Shown here: one piece after another, positions 38,363 through 49,240 of the stretch
How the letters are laid out: each line of letters begins with the position of its first letter
How positions within the stretch are numbered: the first letter of the stretch is position 1
Source: Theobroma cacao
Taxonomy: Eukaryota > Streptophyta > Magnoliopsida > Malvales > Malvaceae
Direction: 5' to 3'
NCBI RefSeq assembly: GCF_000208745.1
Contig: NC_030855.1
Location: 24,455,759 to 24,519,758 of the forward strand
DNA: 64,000 nucleotides
Notes under the pieces: model-generated
Databases searched by the model: none
Told to the model about the DNA's origin: nothing
What the model saw: only the letters and a program-made list of their open reading frames with translations
Translations under genes and position numbers: made by a program

Positions 38363-39316
38363 ATGTCTTGGTTGATCTCTTTACGCTTTTCAAATTTTTT
38401 TTCTTTGCTTTTTCATTAAAAATATTTTCTGGGTTTTCTTTAGCTGGGGTTACTTTTTTCTGGGTCCGGTTGTTTTAGGATTACATTATCTAGGAGTTTG
38501 GGTTTAAGGCTTTTAAAGTTTTTTTTTTTGTTGTCGTTTTAAAAAAAGGTGAAATTGATTTGTATGGAAGAAGGTTTATTCTTCTGTTGTAACATAATGT
38601 AATGATTTCGTTAATTTAATGATTGCCCAATGAATTATATGTTAAATATTTGAATTTTTAGAAAAATATTTTTTCTAATAATCGAGTTTAATGAAATAAA
38701 GTATGAAAGTATTCTTTCCTCATGTTTTGCGAAGTTGGCAATTGGGTTCTTAATAATTAAGAATTTAGAATTTGCTTCTAAGGTCTATAGAGTTTACATG
38801 GTAAATGACGAGAGAAACTGTTGGCATGCAGACTTTTGACATTTGCAAAGATTAAGAAAGCTTCACAATCTGCTATTTCAAACCAGTGGAGGAGCCATTC
38901 AGATTTTAGGAAGTATGGAACAGTTGTTACTTTTGGGTTGCGTTCGCCACAATATAGTGTGTACTCGCGCTGGAGGTGCACTACCAAGGAAGGATTGTGT
39001 CAAGGTTATTTTGTCAGGAACCATTCCTTCCTCTCTGCAAGCAGTGCAGTAACTCATTGCGCCCAAGTTGCTTGGAAAAGGCTTAGCCGGAGATGTTATG
39101 CCGGTGGTCGTACTTTACCTAACATAAGCAGGATTGCTCAAGCAGTCAGTTTAGTCTTGTCCCGCTTACACCTGATAGTTCCTGCTTTATTTGGCTTGAC
39201 ATGTGGACGAGTGGCCTTGGCACAGAGGACTTTATTAGAGACAGAGTACTACGCATCACAGAATTCTTTGTATATGAGTGCACAAGAAGGGCATGCTTTT
39301 GTTTCCTCTATTCTGA
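38363..39316 (+). pseudogene. ADCK2-like ABC1 kinase, copy A (truncated)
   Basis: First exon 38363-38370 and start of the main exon 38832-39316 align with copies B and C but end after about 160 residues at HAFVSSIL, before any kinase motif. After 39316 the sequence becomes unrelated DNA and the frame stops within six codons. Three further defects are visible. The first exon ends TG instead of AG, so the splice creates a TGA stop at codon 3. About 30 bp encoding the segment after VYS is deleted. The whole kinase core and 3' exons are missing. No functional product is expected, although the promoter region looks intact and it may be transcribed. Confidence 0.88.
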
Positions 39317-39464
39317 ACAAAATGTTCAGAGTGTAATTGAATAATAAATGTTAATGGTGGTTCAATGCTTAAACATTAATTGAATGAGAGAGAAAGGTTA
39401 ATGAGTTAACTAAGTACTAATAGTTACTATAATGACTTGGGGAAATTTCTTGTTTCTTGTTTAT

Positions 39465-40045
39465 CCATTTCTTTATGCTGGAACACGCATGGCAAATGAT
39501 GTCAAAACTACCGGTTCCTTGAGCAAATGGCAGTTTAATGGTATACTTGATGTGTACAGAAAAACTTTGAAAGTAGATGGCATTGCTGGATTGTTCCGTG
39601 GATATACTATGGCACTTGCTCAGCTCGGTGTGGTGACAATGCTATCTCCTCCTTTCATGCCATGGCATCACTTTTGTATTTTCAAGCGCAGGTCAGTGAG
39701 ATTTTCCCTTCTTTTTTATGTCATTAAACTGCAGTTTCATTCCAGCATGTATTCTTCTCTCTCCACCATCATTATTTTTTGCTATCAATGTCATCTCCCC
39801 AAAAGATGCTGAATGCGGTCTTGGAATCTTTTTGTCAAAGATGATTTTTCCCAGAGCTTATATGGTTTATGGTTACGGGAATAACCTGATAAATGATACA
39901 GTTAAGAAATGCTTGTTTTTTGCAGAGTACTTATTTGGGCAGAGCTATTGTAACCTATGCGTTTGATCTTACTGGCAAGCTGGTTTGTCATCCATTGGAT
40001 ACATGATGACCTCAGGAGAAGCTGTCAAATATAAGAGTTTACGGA
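39465..40045 (+). pseudogene. mitochondrial ADP/ATP carrier fragment
   Basis: Frame at 39477-39610 reads AGTRMANDVKTT, then KWQFNGILDVYRKTLKVDGI and AGLFRGY, matching the second repeat of adenine nucleotide translocators (family pattern RTRLAND, RQFNGLxDVYRKTL, DGIAGLYRG). Further on, 39990-40030 reads HPLDT, then in another frame MMTSGEAVKYKS, which matches the third-repeat region of the same family. The RRR motif after the DT and most of the intervening helices are missing and the pieces are in different frames, so this is a broken fragment. Intron-like sequence lies between them, suggesting origin from a genomic rather than processed copy. Confidence 0.7.
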
Positions 40046-40234
40046 ATACAGCGTAAATGCATTCCCTGAACTCTTATATTTGACAGCTTCTCCCGAGGTC
40101 ATCATCATCCTTGACAAAAAGATTCCAAGACCGCATTCAGCATCTTTCAGGGAGATGACATTGATAAAGGATAGCAAAAAATAATGATGGTGGAGAGAGA
40201 AGAATACATGCTGGAATGAAACTGCAGTTTAATG
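39722..40234. repeat. imperfect fold-back inverted repeat
   Basis: The outer arms 39722-39846 and 40103-40234 are reverse complements with about 5 percent mismatch and a 7-nt indel. The inner arms 40004-40043 and 40060-40101 are reverse complements around a loop of about 16 nt. About 155 bp (39847-40003) between the left arms has no partner on the right. The structure derives from the carrier fragment. Confidence 0.88.
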
Positions 40235-40949
40235 TGCTGTTTATAGTGTTTCCAAGGTGCTACTGTATCATCCCTATGATATTTACGCTGCTGCATTTAG
40301 GGAGCGTGTACTATGGCAGCATACCTGGTTTGTCTATCTCCTTTAAATGGAAGTATGAGGGAGGATTTTCTCTCTCCTTTAGTTGGGAGTGGGACGAGGA
40401 TAACTGACAGGGTAGTGATGGCAACAGTCGTTTTGACTTTCTTTTCCCTTCTTTCCTGAGCTGAGAAACCTTTTTCTTTTGTCTTTTGGTTAAACGAAGC
40501 TTATAAACTTGTTAAATAGACCGAATAGCAAGGAAGATTTGATATCGTTAGGTTAGATATATTTTGAAACAGCGGTTAGCTTTCCAAATTCAGTAAGGTA
40601 CTTCTGCTGCGATTTCCAATATAAAAAATTCTTCTTCGTTTGGGATCTCTATGAGAATTGTGTCGTCGTGACATTTGCCAGTGTGTGTTGACATATCTGC
40701 AATATTTCATACGTCTACTTTCATTTCATTAATTGCTCATAGAAGTGTTAAATATTGCATTGCTCTAAACTTCCACAATCCCTTGAGCAGCACCCTGACA
40801 GCCTCCCTTAATGATTTCCGTTCCATGCAGAATAAACCTAGACGGCTAAACGCTATAGTTAAAATTTACAAGTTTGTAAGATTCTTTCATGGCAGTAGCT
40901 AGCTGTGAATAGTAAAGATTCCTGGCCAGTCGGCATAAAATGCAAGTCT

Positions 40950-42873
40950 CCAGAGCATTGCAATCTGCCCATCTTCATCCCCATCCCGCTGCCTTGGTCA
41001 AGTAAAATAATGGTTGACTTCATGTAATATTTACTTGGAAAATTACATACAATTTGCCAAGGTTATTTAATATTGAGATTAACACAAAAATAAGTTATAC
41101 TTAGGATAATATTTAAGTGGTTCGACATTTATTGTCTACATCCGTACGCTAAAAAAACATTTAATTAACATTTAAATCAAATATATAACAAAATCAAATT
41201 TGAGGATTTGAAATATCAAAAGAAAAGCATTCAAAAATGTTAAACTCAAACTAGCTTGTTTGTGAACAAACTATGATGGTTTCTCAACAGATCCAGGTTT
41301 CTTGGGACAACCTCGGCTATCCTAGCTGGCAACAGATATTATCAGGCCATAGGCTGCTCTACATCCACTCTGCCACCATATTTACGAATACCCAGGGCCT
41401 ATCATCGGCCAATGAAGGGAAGCTTACAGAATCATATAATGTATGTAGCAATTTAAAGCATTCTATCTGTCGACGACCCTTTTTTCACAACTCACATTCC
41501 CTTCAATTAAAAGATGAAGAATATTACCATAAATATCATCAGTAGTTACACAGTACACTTGCTTAGAAGGAAGTTCTGTCTGTCTGACAATCGAATGGCA
41601 ATGGAATAATTTCATATTTCAAATTTTATTTCCGTAAATGAATGAACTAAACGCTCATTTTAATAATTGCGGGATTAAACTGAAACTTGAATGATATTCA
41701 AAAGAATCGAATGATTGAACCATGAATACCGATACTGTATATTTCAATGTTAAACAACTATTGAATTGGAAGATATCATCTCCAGTATCTGATTATGGAT
41801 GTTGCCATTAGTCACAAGCACCCCACCCGCAGGGTCTATGTTCCTCCGTTAAACTTGATATGCAGCAAGATCAAGTTCACTTCCTGTCCAGTCTGTCACC
41901 CGGATGAATGGTGTCAATTTATTGTACCAAGTTAGCAGATGATGTTATAATCCTTCGAACTCAAAGGTACAAATATGGAACACCCAGATGCTGTAAACAT
42001 GAAACTGGACATATACTAAACTGACCAAGAGGGACAGAACATATGAGAAAAGTGGCCCCCAAACAAAACGAAGATATGAAAATCAATGCCTTCTATTCTT
42101 TACATAACAGCAAGATATTACCATATATTTCTTTCCTAAACATGATTAACTATGTTATGTGGATGTGTGTTTTTGTTTTTCCCTCTTCACATTTTTGGCT
42201 CCATGCAGAACAAGCAATGAGGAAGCTACTAGAAAATGTCTTCCACTTTGTCTGGTTCATAAATATTTTTGTTAGCAGTAAAAGTTTGCAAATATTTTTG
42301 TTAGCAGAGTTCAGTTTCCTGCTAATTATTGAACAGTCTAAACGGAGCCAAACTTCGCATTATTGCTTTCAGAGCATGCATAGCAAAATATGCAGACATA
42401 CCTGATAATTCAATTCAAAGATAACAAGCAAATAAATAAAACCCATGTAATGAAGAATCACATACCTTTCCTCCAGCTTCATGTACGCATATCACACCAA
42501 CAGCATGATCCCAAGCCTACATTGAAGGAGAAGGTAAGTTAACTATTGCTACTGAAAGTCTGATTAACTACAAACCAAGATTATACCTTGATAACTTTCT
42601 GAGATCTTGCTTGAAGAATGGAAACAGCTGCTCGACCGGAAGCCACAATTAAGTATTTGCATAAACTGCAAACAAAGAGGAGATGTATGTCAACGCACAT
42701 GCAATAAATATTGTTAATGTAGAAACTCTCATTACCAAGAAAAGGACTAAACAACAGAAAAAGAGAATTAAGTGCTTTAGATACTATGCAGTGAAAGCTC
42801 AATGGTAAGTCATACAAGTAAGAAAACATTGTAATAGCATTGAATAAACACCAAACCTTCCAGGTGTTATCCC
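40950..42873 (-). pseudogene. inverted 3' fragment of the HAL2-like nucleotidase
   Basis: The minus strand from 42873 carries intron 6, exon 7 (ends near 42589, KYLIVASGRAAVSILQARSQ), exon 8 (about 42518-42468), intron 8, exon 9 (about 41908-41755) and 3' flank of the gene at 20619-24082. It lacks exons 1-6 and a promoter. Exon 9 is inactivated: its acceptor CAG reads CGG, and the codon after CAAGTT is TAA where the parent has GAA. It is therefore dead sequence, copied as genomic DNA with introns. Confidence 0.88.
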
Positions 42874-42886
42874 AATCCTGGTGATA

Positions 42887-44012
42887 AATAGGTTTGATAT
42901 GGTTATGGAGATTGGTGTTTGTTGGTAAAGAATTGATTTTGGTTTTTGGTTTGAATAGATTATAATAGTTTTTAACCAATTACTATGAAAACAAAAAAAT
43001 CGACCTGAATTAATTGAATTATTGATAATTGAATATTTTGATTCATGTTCATCCCAACTAAACATGTTCACGTTCATAAAACTGAAAAAAAAAAAATAAA
43101 CACCTAACTTAGGGTAGTATTTCTACATAGGGGAAACCTTAAGCAATGAGACCACAGCTTTTGGGTTTCAATTACCTAAAAGAGGGTGCACCTCTATGTC
43201 AGATTCTTAACTAGCAGAAATTAGGCAACAGAACATTTGACTTTTTTGGTTTGTAACAGAATTAACAAACCAACAAAACGTAGGTTCTGGATGTTTCTGA
43301 TCTTTCCAAAATTTCTGGCCTTTTTTTGACCCTTTCAGCTTTTACTTTCAGAATCTTAAATATGTTTTTTTTTTTTCATTAGTATACTATATAGATAAGT
43401 TCGGTTGTGACATAAAATTAGACTGTTAATTTTATTTAATAAAAATATTAAAAGTTCTCAATTTAAAGTTTATTTATTTATATATATTTAGATATATTTT
43501 TGTATAACTTTTGGTAGGGACAAAAGCAGTGTATTGGGAAAAGCATACCTAGAAGGTGTTAATTGAAAAAAGAAAAAACTTACAAGGTTTTATGTGAGAA
43601 AAATTAAAATAAAAAGAGGTATAAAAGATATTTACTATTTTTTTGACCCTTTGTTAAACAGGGCCAGAGATAAATAAGGGCAAGTTGCGTGACGCCCACG
43701 AGAACCAATCAGGAGGGCCCAAAATTACCGAGTCGTCGTCGTCACTAATCTTTGGCCCATTGAGACGGGCGCAGATCTGTTCTTTCTTCTTCACCTGCTT
43801 CTTCTTCTTCTTCCTCTTGCGCCGCTAGGTTATTCCAAAACGAAAGGAAGAGAATGAAATTGGACAATAAAAACATATCCGAACTTTGATTGTTAACCAG
43901 AAGAGAATCATCAATGAGAAAATGCATTCAAGAACTTCTTCTTCTATTGTTCACCGCCCTCGAACGTTAGCCTCTCCAAGCTTCCTCTTATATCCTCTCT
44001 CTCTATATCGAC
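42887..44012. other. MFT 3' flank remnant and ABC1-kinase promoter, unit 2
   Basis: Begins with AGGTTTGATATGGTTATG, found also 70 bp after the MFT stop (37549) and, diverged, after the truncated copy (near 48384). It continues through the shared spacer to the CT-rich kinase leader at 43780-44010. It marks where an MFT gene once ended. A copy-specific stretch of about 150 bp (near 43130-43230) is absent from the other units. Confidence 0.7.
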
Positions 44013-47000
44013 ATGTCCAGGTTCTTCTGTTTACCCTTTTCAATTTTTTTTTGCTTTTTCATTAAAAATATTTTCTGGGTTTTCTTCAGCTGGGGCTGCT
44101 TATTTCTGGGTCCGGGTGTTTTGGGATTACTTTATCTAGGAGCTTGGGTTTAAGGGTTTTAAAGCTTCTTTTCTTGTTGTCGTTAAAATAAAGGTGAAAT
44201 TGATTTCTATGGAAGAAGGTTTATTCTTCTGTTCGTTTAGATGTAACATAATGTAATGATTTCGTTAAATTAATGATTGCCCAATGAATTACATGTTAGA
44301 GGTCTGAAAATTTTATAAAAATCTTTCTCCAACAACTTCGGAGATTGAGTTTAATGAAATAAAGTATGCAAGTAGATTTCTTTCCTCATGTTGTGCGAAA
44401 TTGGCAATTGGGTTCTGAATAATTACCTTTCTGTCTACGAATTTAGAATTTGCTTCTAAGGTTTATAGAGTTTACATGGTAAATGACGAGAGAAATTGTT
44501 GGGATGCAGACTTTTGACATTTGCAAAGATTAGGAAAGTTTCACAATCTGCTATTTCAAACCAGTTGATGAGCCATTCTGATTTTAGGAAGTATGGAACT
44601 GTTGTTACTGTTGGGTTGCGTTTGCCACAATATAGAGTGTACTCTCACTATAGGTTCACGAGTGGAGGAAAGCCTCCACTCTTATTGCAGACTACCAAGG
44701 AAGGGTTCTGTCAAGGTTATTTTGTCAGGAACCATTCCTTCCTCTCTGCAAGTAGTGCAGTAACTCATCATGCCCAAGTTGCTTGGAAAAGACTCACCCG
44801 GAGATGTTATGCCAGCGGTCGTACATTGCCTCACATAAGCAGGATAGCTCAAGCGGTCAGCTTAGCCTTGTCTCGCTCACACCTGATAGTTCCTGGTATT
44901 TTTGGCTTGACATGTGGACAAGTGGCATTGGCACAGAGGACTTTAGTCGAGGCAGATTACTACCCATCACAGAATTCTTTGTATATGCGTGCACAAGATG
45001 GGCATGCTTTTGTTTCCTCTATACTCCTTTCATTGGTGGAAGGTGTTATCTTACTGCTGAGGGCTCTCTATCTTGCAGTTTTGTTCTCTCCTAGCATTAT
45101 AATGGCACCATTTGCCGACTCTTGTGGTTCACAATTCAGGAAAATGTGGCTTGAGATTGTGCATCGCACACTCGAGAAGGCAGGTCCGGCATTCATAAAA
45201 TGGGGTCAATGGGCGGCAACACGACCAGATCTCTTCCCTAGAGATTTATGCACCAAGCTTTCAGAGCTTCACAGCAAAGCTCCCGAACACAGCTTTGCCT
45301 ACACTAAGAAAACTATTGAAAGAGCATTTGGCCGCAAACTTTCCGAAATTTTCGAGGGTTTTGAAGAGGAACCTGTGGCATCTGGAAGTATAGCTCAGGT
45401 GCACCGGGCTTCTTTGAGATTCCGCTATCCTGGTCAGCGGGTCAAGCCCATGGTAGTTGCGGTAAAGGTTAGACATCCTGGTGTTGGTGAATCAATTAGG
45501 AGAGATTTTATGATTATCAACTTGGTGGCAAAGATATCAAAGTTCATTCCAACTCTGAACTGGTTGAGATTGGATGAGAGCGTCCAGCAGTTTGCTGTTT
45601 TCATGATGTCTCAAGTTGATCTCGCAAGGGAAGCTGCACATTTGAGCCGATTTATATATAATTTCCGAAGCTGGAAGGATGTTTCTTTTCCTAAGCCTGT
45701 GTATCCACTTGTGCATCCTGCTGTTTTAGTGGAAACTTATGAGCAAGGGGAAAGTGTTGCACGCTACGTTGATGGACTTGAAGGACATGACAGGATTAAG
45801 ACTGCACTTGCTCATATTGGAACTCATGCACTTTTGAAGATGCTTCTGGTAACTATTTTTAATTGGTTTACTTATGCTTCTGGTTACATTGCTGTGTGAT
45901 ATCTACTTGATTATGCTTGATTCCTGTTTTCCATCACCTCATCTGTTTGAGAGAAAAAAGTATGATACCATTCCGGTTTCCATGAGCTTATAATTTTTCT
46001 TCTTCAGGTAGACAACTTTATTCATGCTGACATGCATCCTGGAAATATCCTTGTCCGGGTGTCAAAGAGCAAGGCTTCTCAAAAACGGCTCTTTAAATCA
46101 AAGCCTCATGTCATTTTCCTTGATGTAGGCATGACTGCTGAACTTTCTAGGAGTGATCGTGTAAACTTATTGGAATTTTTCAAGGCTGTTGCCCGTAGAG
46201 ATGGTCGCACTGCTGCAGAGTGCACGCTCAAATTATCACAACGACAAAACTGCCCGAACCCAAAGGCTTTTGTTGAGGTGATGTACTTCCTTGGTGGGAA
46301 TAATTTGAATTAGGACAGTGAGGAGTTTATTTCAATTAGGACAGTAACTTCCAAGTTAGCATATCTTTATTTTACACCCCCGCGGCGCCCCCCCCCACCC
46401 ACCCCTCTTTTTCCTTTTTCTATACTGTTTTGTTTTGTTCTATATCTACGTTATTTTCTGCTTGGTTTTCTAATACCTTGTTTCAACAGGAAGTAGAAGA
46501 AGCATTCACTTTTTGGGGTACTCCTGAGGGTGATCTAGTTCATCCAGCTGAATGCATGCAACAACTGCTTGAGAAAGTAAGGCATCATAGAGTTAATATT
46601 GATGGCAATGTATGCACTGTGATGGTCACAACTTTGGTTCTTGAGGTAACTTCTTTCTTCTGTTGTGTGAGTCCAAGCTTTCAATTGAACCTTTGACCAA
46701 CCAATTGACATGTCTTTTTTTGACTCTGTCCCCCTTGTCCTTTGCTCTACTTTATCTGTTAGGAAAGAACTCTTTGTCTTTATATTTACTCGTGCATATA
46801 TCGTGCTTATGTCTTTCTGAAGGAATTTAATAAATAGCTGTCATCATAGTTAGGAGTAAATCTGCCTGACTAGTTGAAACAGTCTGGAACAGGGACTTAA
46901 ATATTGGGATTGTTTCATAATAGTCCCAGAAGTGACTTGCTGAAATGCCTTTACTATATGAAGATAAAACTAGTTGATATAGTCATTATTGCCATTTTTG

Positions 47001-47171
47001 ATAATTGATTTAATTCAGTAACATGTACTGGTACTTGCTTTGAACTTGTAGGGTTGGCAGAGGAAACTTGATCCAGGATATAATGTGATGCAAACACTAC
47101 AGACACTGCTGCTGAAAGCTGATTGGGCAAAGTCTCTTTCCTACACTATTGATGGGCTGATGGCTCCATAA
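44013..47171 (+). CDS. ADCK2-like ABC1/UbiB atypical kinase, copy B
   Basis: Atypical protein-kinase-like ATPase of the UbiB/ABC1/ADCK family; members in mitochondria support coenzyme Q and lipid homeostasis. Five exons: 44013-44020, 44510-45848, 46008-46277, 46490-46645 and 47052-47171, giving 630 aa. The first coding exon is only ATGTCCAG, joined to ACTTTTG to read MSRLLTFAKIRK. The N-terminus is basic and Ser-rich, consistent with mitochondrial import, with a hydrophobic segment LLSLVEGVILLLRALYLAVL at about 190-210. Family motifs are KAGPAFIKWGQWAATRPDLF (KxGQ), VASGSIAQVHRA (the Ala-rich loop), VAVKVRHPG (Lys), HADMHPGNILV (catalytic loop) and FLDVGM (metal-binding Asp). ETYEQGES and LLKMLLVDNFIHADMHPGN place it closest to ADCK2. 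Gly occupies the third Ala position of the AAAS loop. Confidence 0.9.
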
Positions 47172-47607
47172 ACATTCTCTGAAGCCTGATTAGCTATCTA
47201 TGCATCCTCTCAAAGTGATCTTTAGGATCATGTGTTTCTGTTTCTTGAAAACAATTTTGACAGAGCTTAGACCCTAAAATATACCAGTCCTTGAAAAGCG
47301 TATAATTAATCTTTTCGTTGAAATTTTGAGCTAACATGAAATTTTATCTTTCTGTAATTATTTGTTAGTTTCCAGTATGCATTCCTGTTATATCTTGAGC
47401 CCCTATCGCACAGTTGAAAACTGTGAAAAGAAGGGGTTAAGAAAGAGAAATAAAGTGTCAAACTATTCTTTTTCTTTAAATTCATTATGCAGAATAGAGG
47501 GGAAAAGAAAACTCATGTACCAGAACTTAATTAGTTTAACTGAACTATATACAGATTGTATTTATTTGTTGCTTCACATACCTTGTTATATATGTAACTA
47601 GTCAATT
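47172..47607. other. 3' flank of kinase copy B
   Basis: Aligns with 52426-52860 behind copy C. The similarity stops at TAGTCAAT, where this copy joins MFT exon 1 sequence: the junction of the duplicated unit. Confidence 0.7.
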
Positions 47608-48307
47608 GATGATGCTGCTGATAAATCTCATGTCCGAATCCTTGGCCCTCCCGTTTCTTCGAGTTTATACACTCTCATATGCAATTCTTCCAAAAAATTT
47701 TCCTTTCTCACTCTTTAACTCTGTGACAGTGATTCAATAGTGTAGCAATATAAGCAGGTTATGATGGATCCTGACGCCCCAACTCCAAGTGAGCTGAGAT
47801 TGAAGGAGTGGCTCTACTGGTAATTCCATTATCATGCTTATCTCTGCTAGTGTACTGTGTAAAGAATGAAATGTCACTATAAAAATTTGGTACAAGTAAT
47901 GTTTCTGTTGCAGGATTGTTGTAGATATTCCTGAGGGACATGATGCTACCAAAGGTATAGCTTTTCTATTCTATTCTTTGATCTCCAAAACACTACTCTT
48001 AATCATAGAAGACGAGAGCATAGATTTTCAAATTACTTTACATGGGATTTACATGATACAATATTGTGATATTGGGAATACAGGAAGAGAGATGGCGCCT
48101 TACATGGGACCCCTGCCACCTACAGGAATTCACAGGTGTATTTTGGCTCTGTTTAAGCAGGAGAGAGCAACGGGGGGAGGGTGTCGACTCCCGGATGCCC
48201 GAGCCAACTTCATTACTCGCCAATTTGCTGCTCAAAGCAGGCCGGGCCTTCCTTTTGCTGCAGTGTATTTCAACTCACAGAAGGAACCCGCAATGAAGAA
48301 ACGCTAG
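47608..48307 (+). pseudogene. MFT copy truncated at the duplication junction
   Basis: Carries the last about 69 bp of exon 1 (47608-47676), then exon 2 47758-47819, exon 3 47914-47954 and exon 4 48084-48307, with exons 2-4 of the same sizes as the intact MFT at 36652-37481. The first two thirds of exon 1 and the promoter are absent, and the exon 1 donor GT has become AT (47677). Exons 2-4 have no stop or frameshift and still read DPDAPTPSELRLKEWLYW through KEPAMKKR. The His of the conserved HW pair is Tyr here, in the ligand-binding region. Most likely a dead copy, but young. A transcript starting in the kinase 3' flank could still encode a C-terminal piece. Confidence 0.88.
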
Positions 48308-49240
48308 CAGATACTTCAAGTGCAACACTTAATCCTAAATTTTTAGTAGATTTTGTGATACATTCATTAAAAGATTACAGAATAGGTTTCGTAGGCTTAT
48401 GGAGATGGGTTTTTGTTGTTAAAAGAACTGATTTTGGTCTGTATTTAATTTTCATTCATTTTGATTTGAATAGATTATATCCTTTCAACCGATTAATATT
48501 GAAATAAAAAAATCACCCGAATTAATTGAATTATCATAATTATTATTGCCATTTGAATAAATTAAAGGTCAACCCAACTAAACACATCCCAAAAACTGGA
48601 AAAAGAAAAGAATAAAAAGAGTTGAAACTTAAACAGTAATGAGTGACCAAAACATTTGGAGGGTTCTTAACTTAGAGAAATTATCCAACCAAACATCTGA
48701 CTTTTTTGGTTTTTTAACAGAATTAACAAACCAACCAACAAAACTTAGGTTCCAGATATTTTTCATCTTTTCAAAGCTTTTGGAATTTCTTGGACCTTTT
48801 CAACTTTTCGTAAAATTAAACTGTTAATTTTGTTATATAAAAATATTAAAAACACTCGATATTTAAAAATAACTTTATTTTTTAATTTAAATATATTTTT
48901 GTATTTTACTGTCAAAATTAACATCTTGAACATTTGCCAGTAATAAAAGTAATTTATAAAATATATTAATTGAGAGAAGAGGTCTAAATGAACTTTACTA
49001 ATTTTTTACCCTTTATTAAAATACCGAGTAGGGCTGTTAATCTTCTTCTCCTTCGTCTTCTTCCTCTTGCGCGGGTGGGTTTTACCAAAACGAAAGGAAG
49101 AGAATGAAATTGGACAATAAAAAAACGCACCCGAATTCTGATTGTTAATCAGGCATTCAAGAACTTCTTCTTCCATTGTTCACCGCCTTCGCACGTTAGC
49201 CTCTCCAAGCTCCCTCGTATATCCCTCTCTCTATATCGAC
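48308..49240. other. MFT 3' flank and ABC1-kinase promoter, unit 3
   Basis: Aligns with 37482-38362. It holds the spacer shared by all units and the CT-rich leader before the kinase start at 49241. No separate gene. Confidence 0.7.

Larger units (their letters stand above)
39317..42886. other. filler patch replacing kinase copy A 3' part and a second MFT gene
   Basis: The left side is kinase copy A broken inside its main exon; the right side is MFT 3' flank sequence (compare 37549 onward and 48380 onward). Between them lie unrelated pieces: an ADP/ATP-carrier fragment, a fold-back inverted repeat, about 700 bp of unknown origin (40235-40949), and an inverted fragment of the HAL2-like gene. 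The patch stands where the rest of copy A and the body of an MFT gene would be expected. Confidence 0.75.

Noticed and set aside
38821..39336. 171-aa frame over kinase copy A
   Set aside because: It begins at a TTG inside the intron and ends in filler DNA; the copy is truncated before the kinase motifs and its spliced start gives a stop at codon 3.
39317..42886. Patch considered as a transposon carrying gene fragments (Helitron or Pack-MULE)
   Set aside because: I saw no terminal inverted repeats, target duplication or Helitron-type ends at its borders; repair filler explains the inverted local fragment better. A genome search could still change this.
42581..42979. 132-aa minus-strand frame
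   Set aside because: Mix of intron 6, exon 7 and flanking MFT 3' sequence of the dead HAL2-like fragment.
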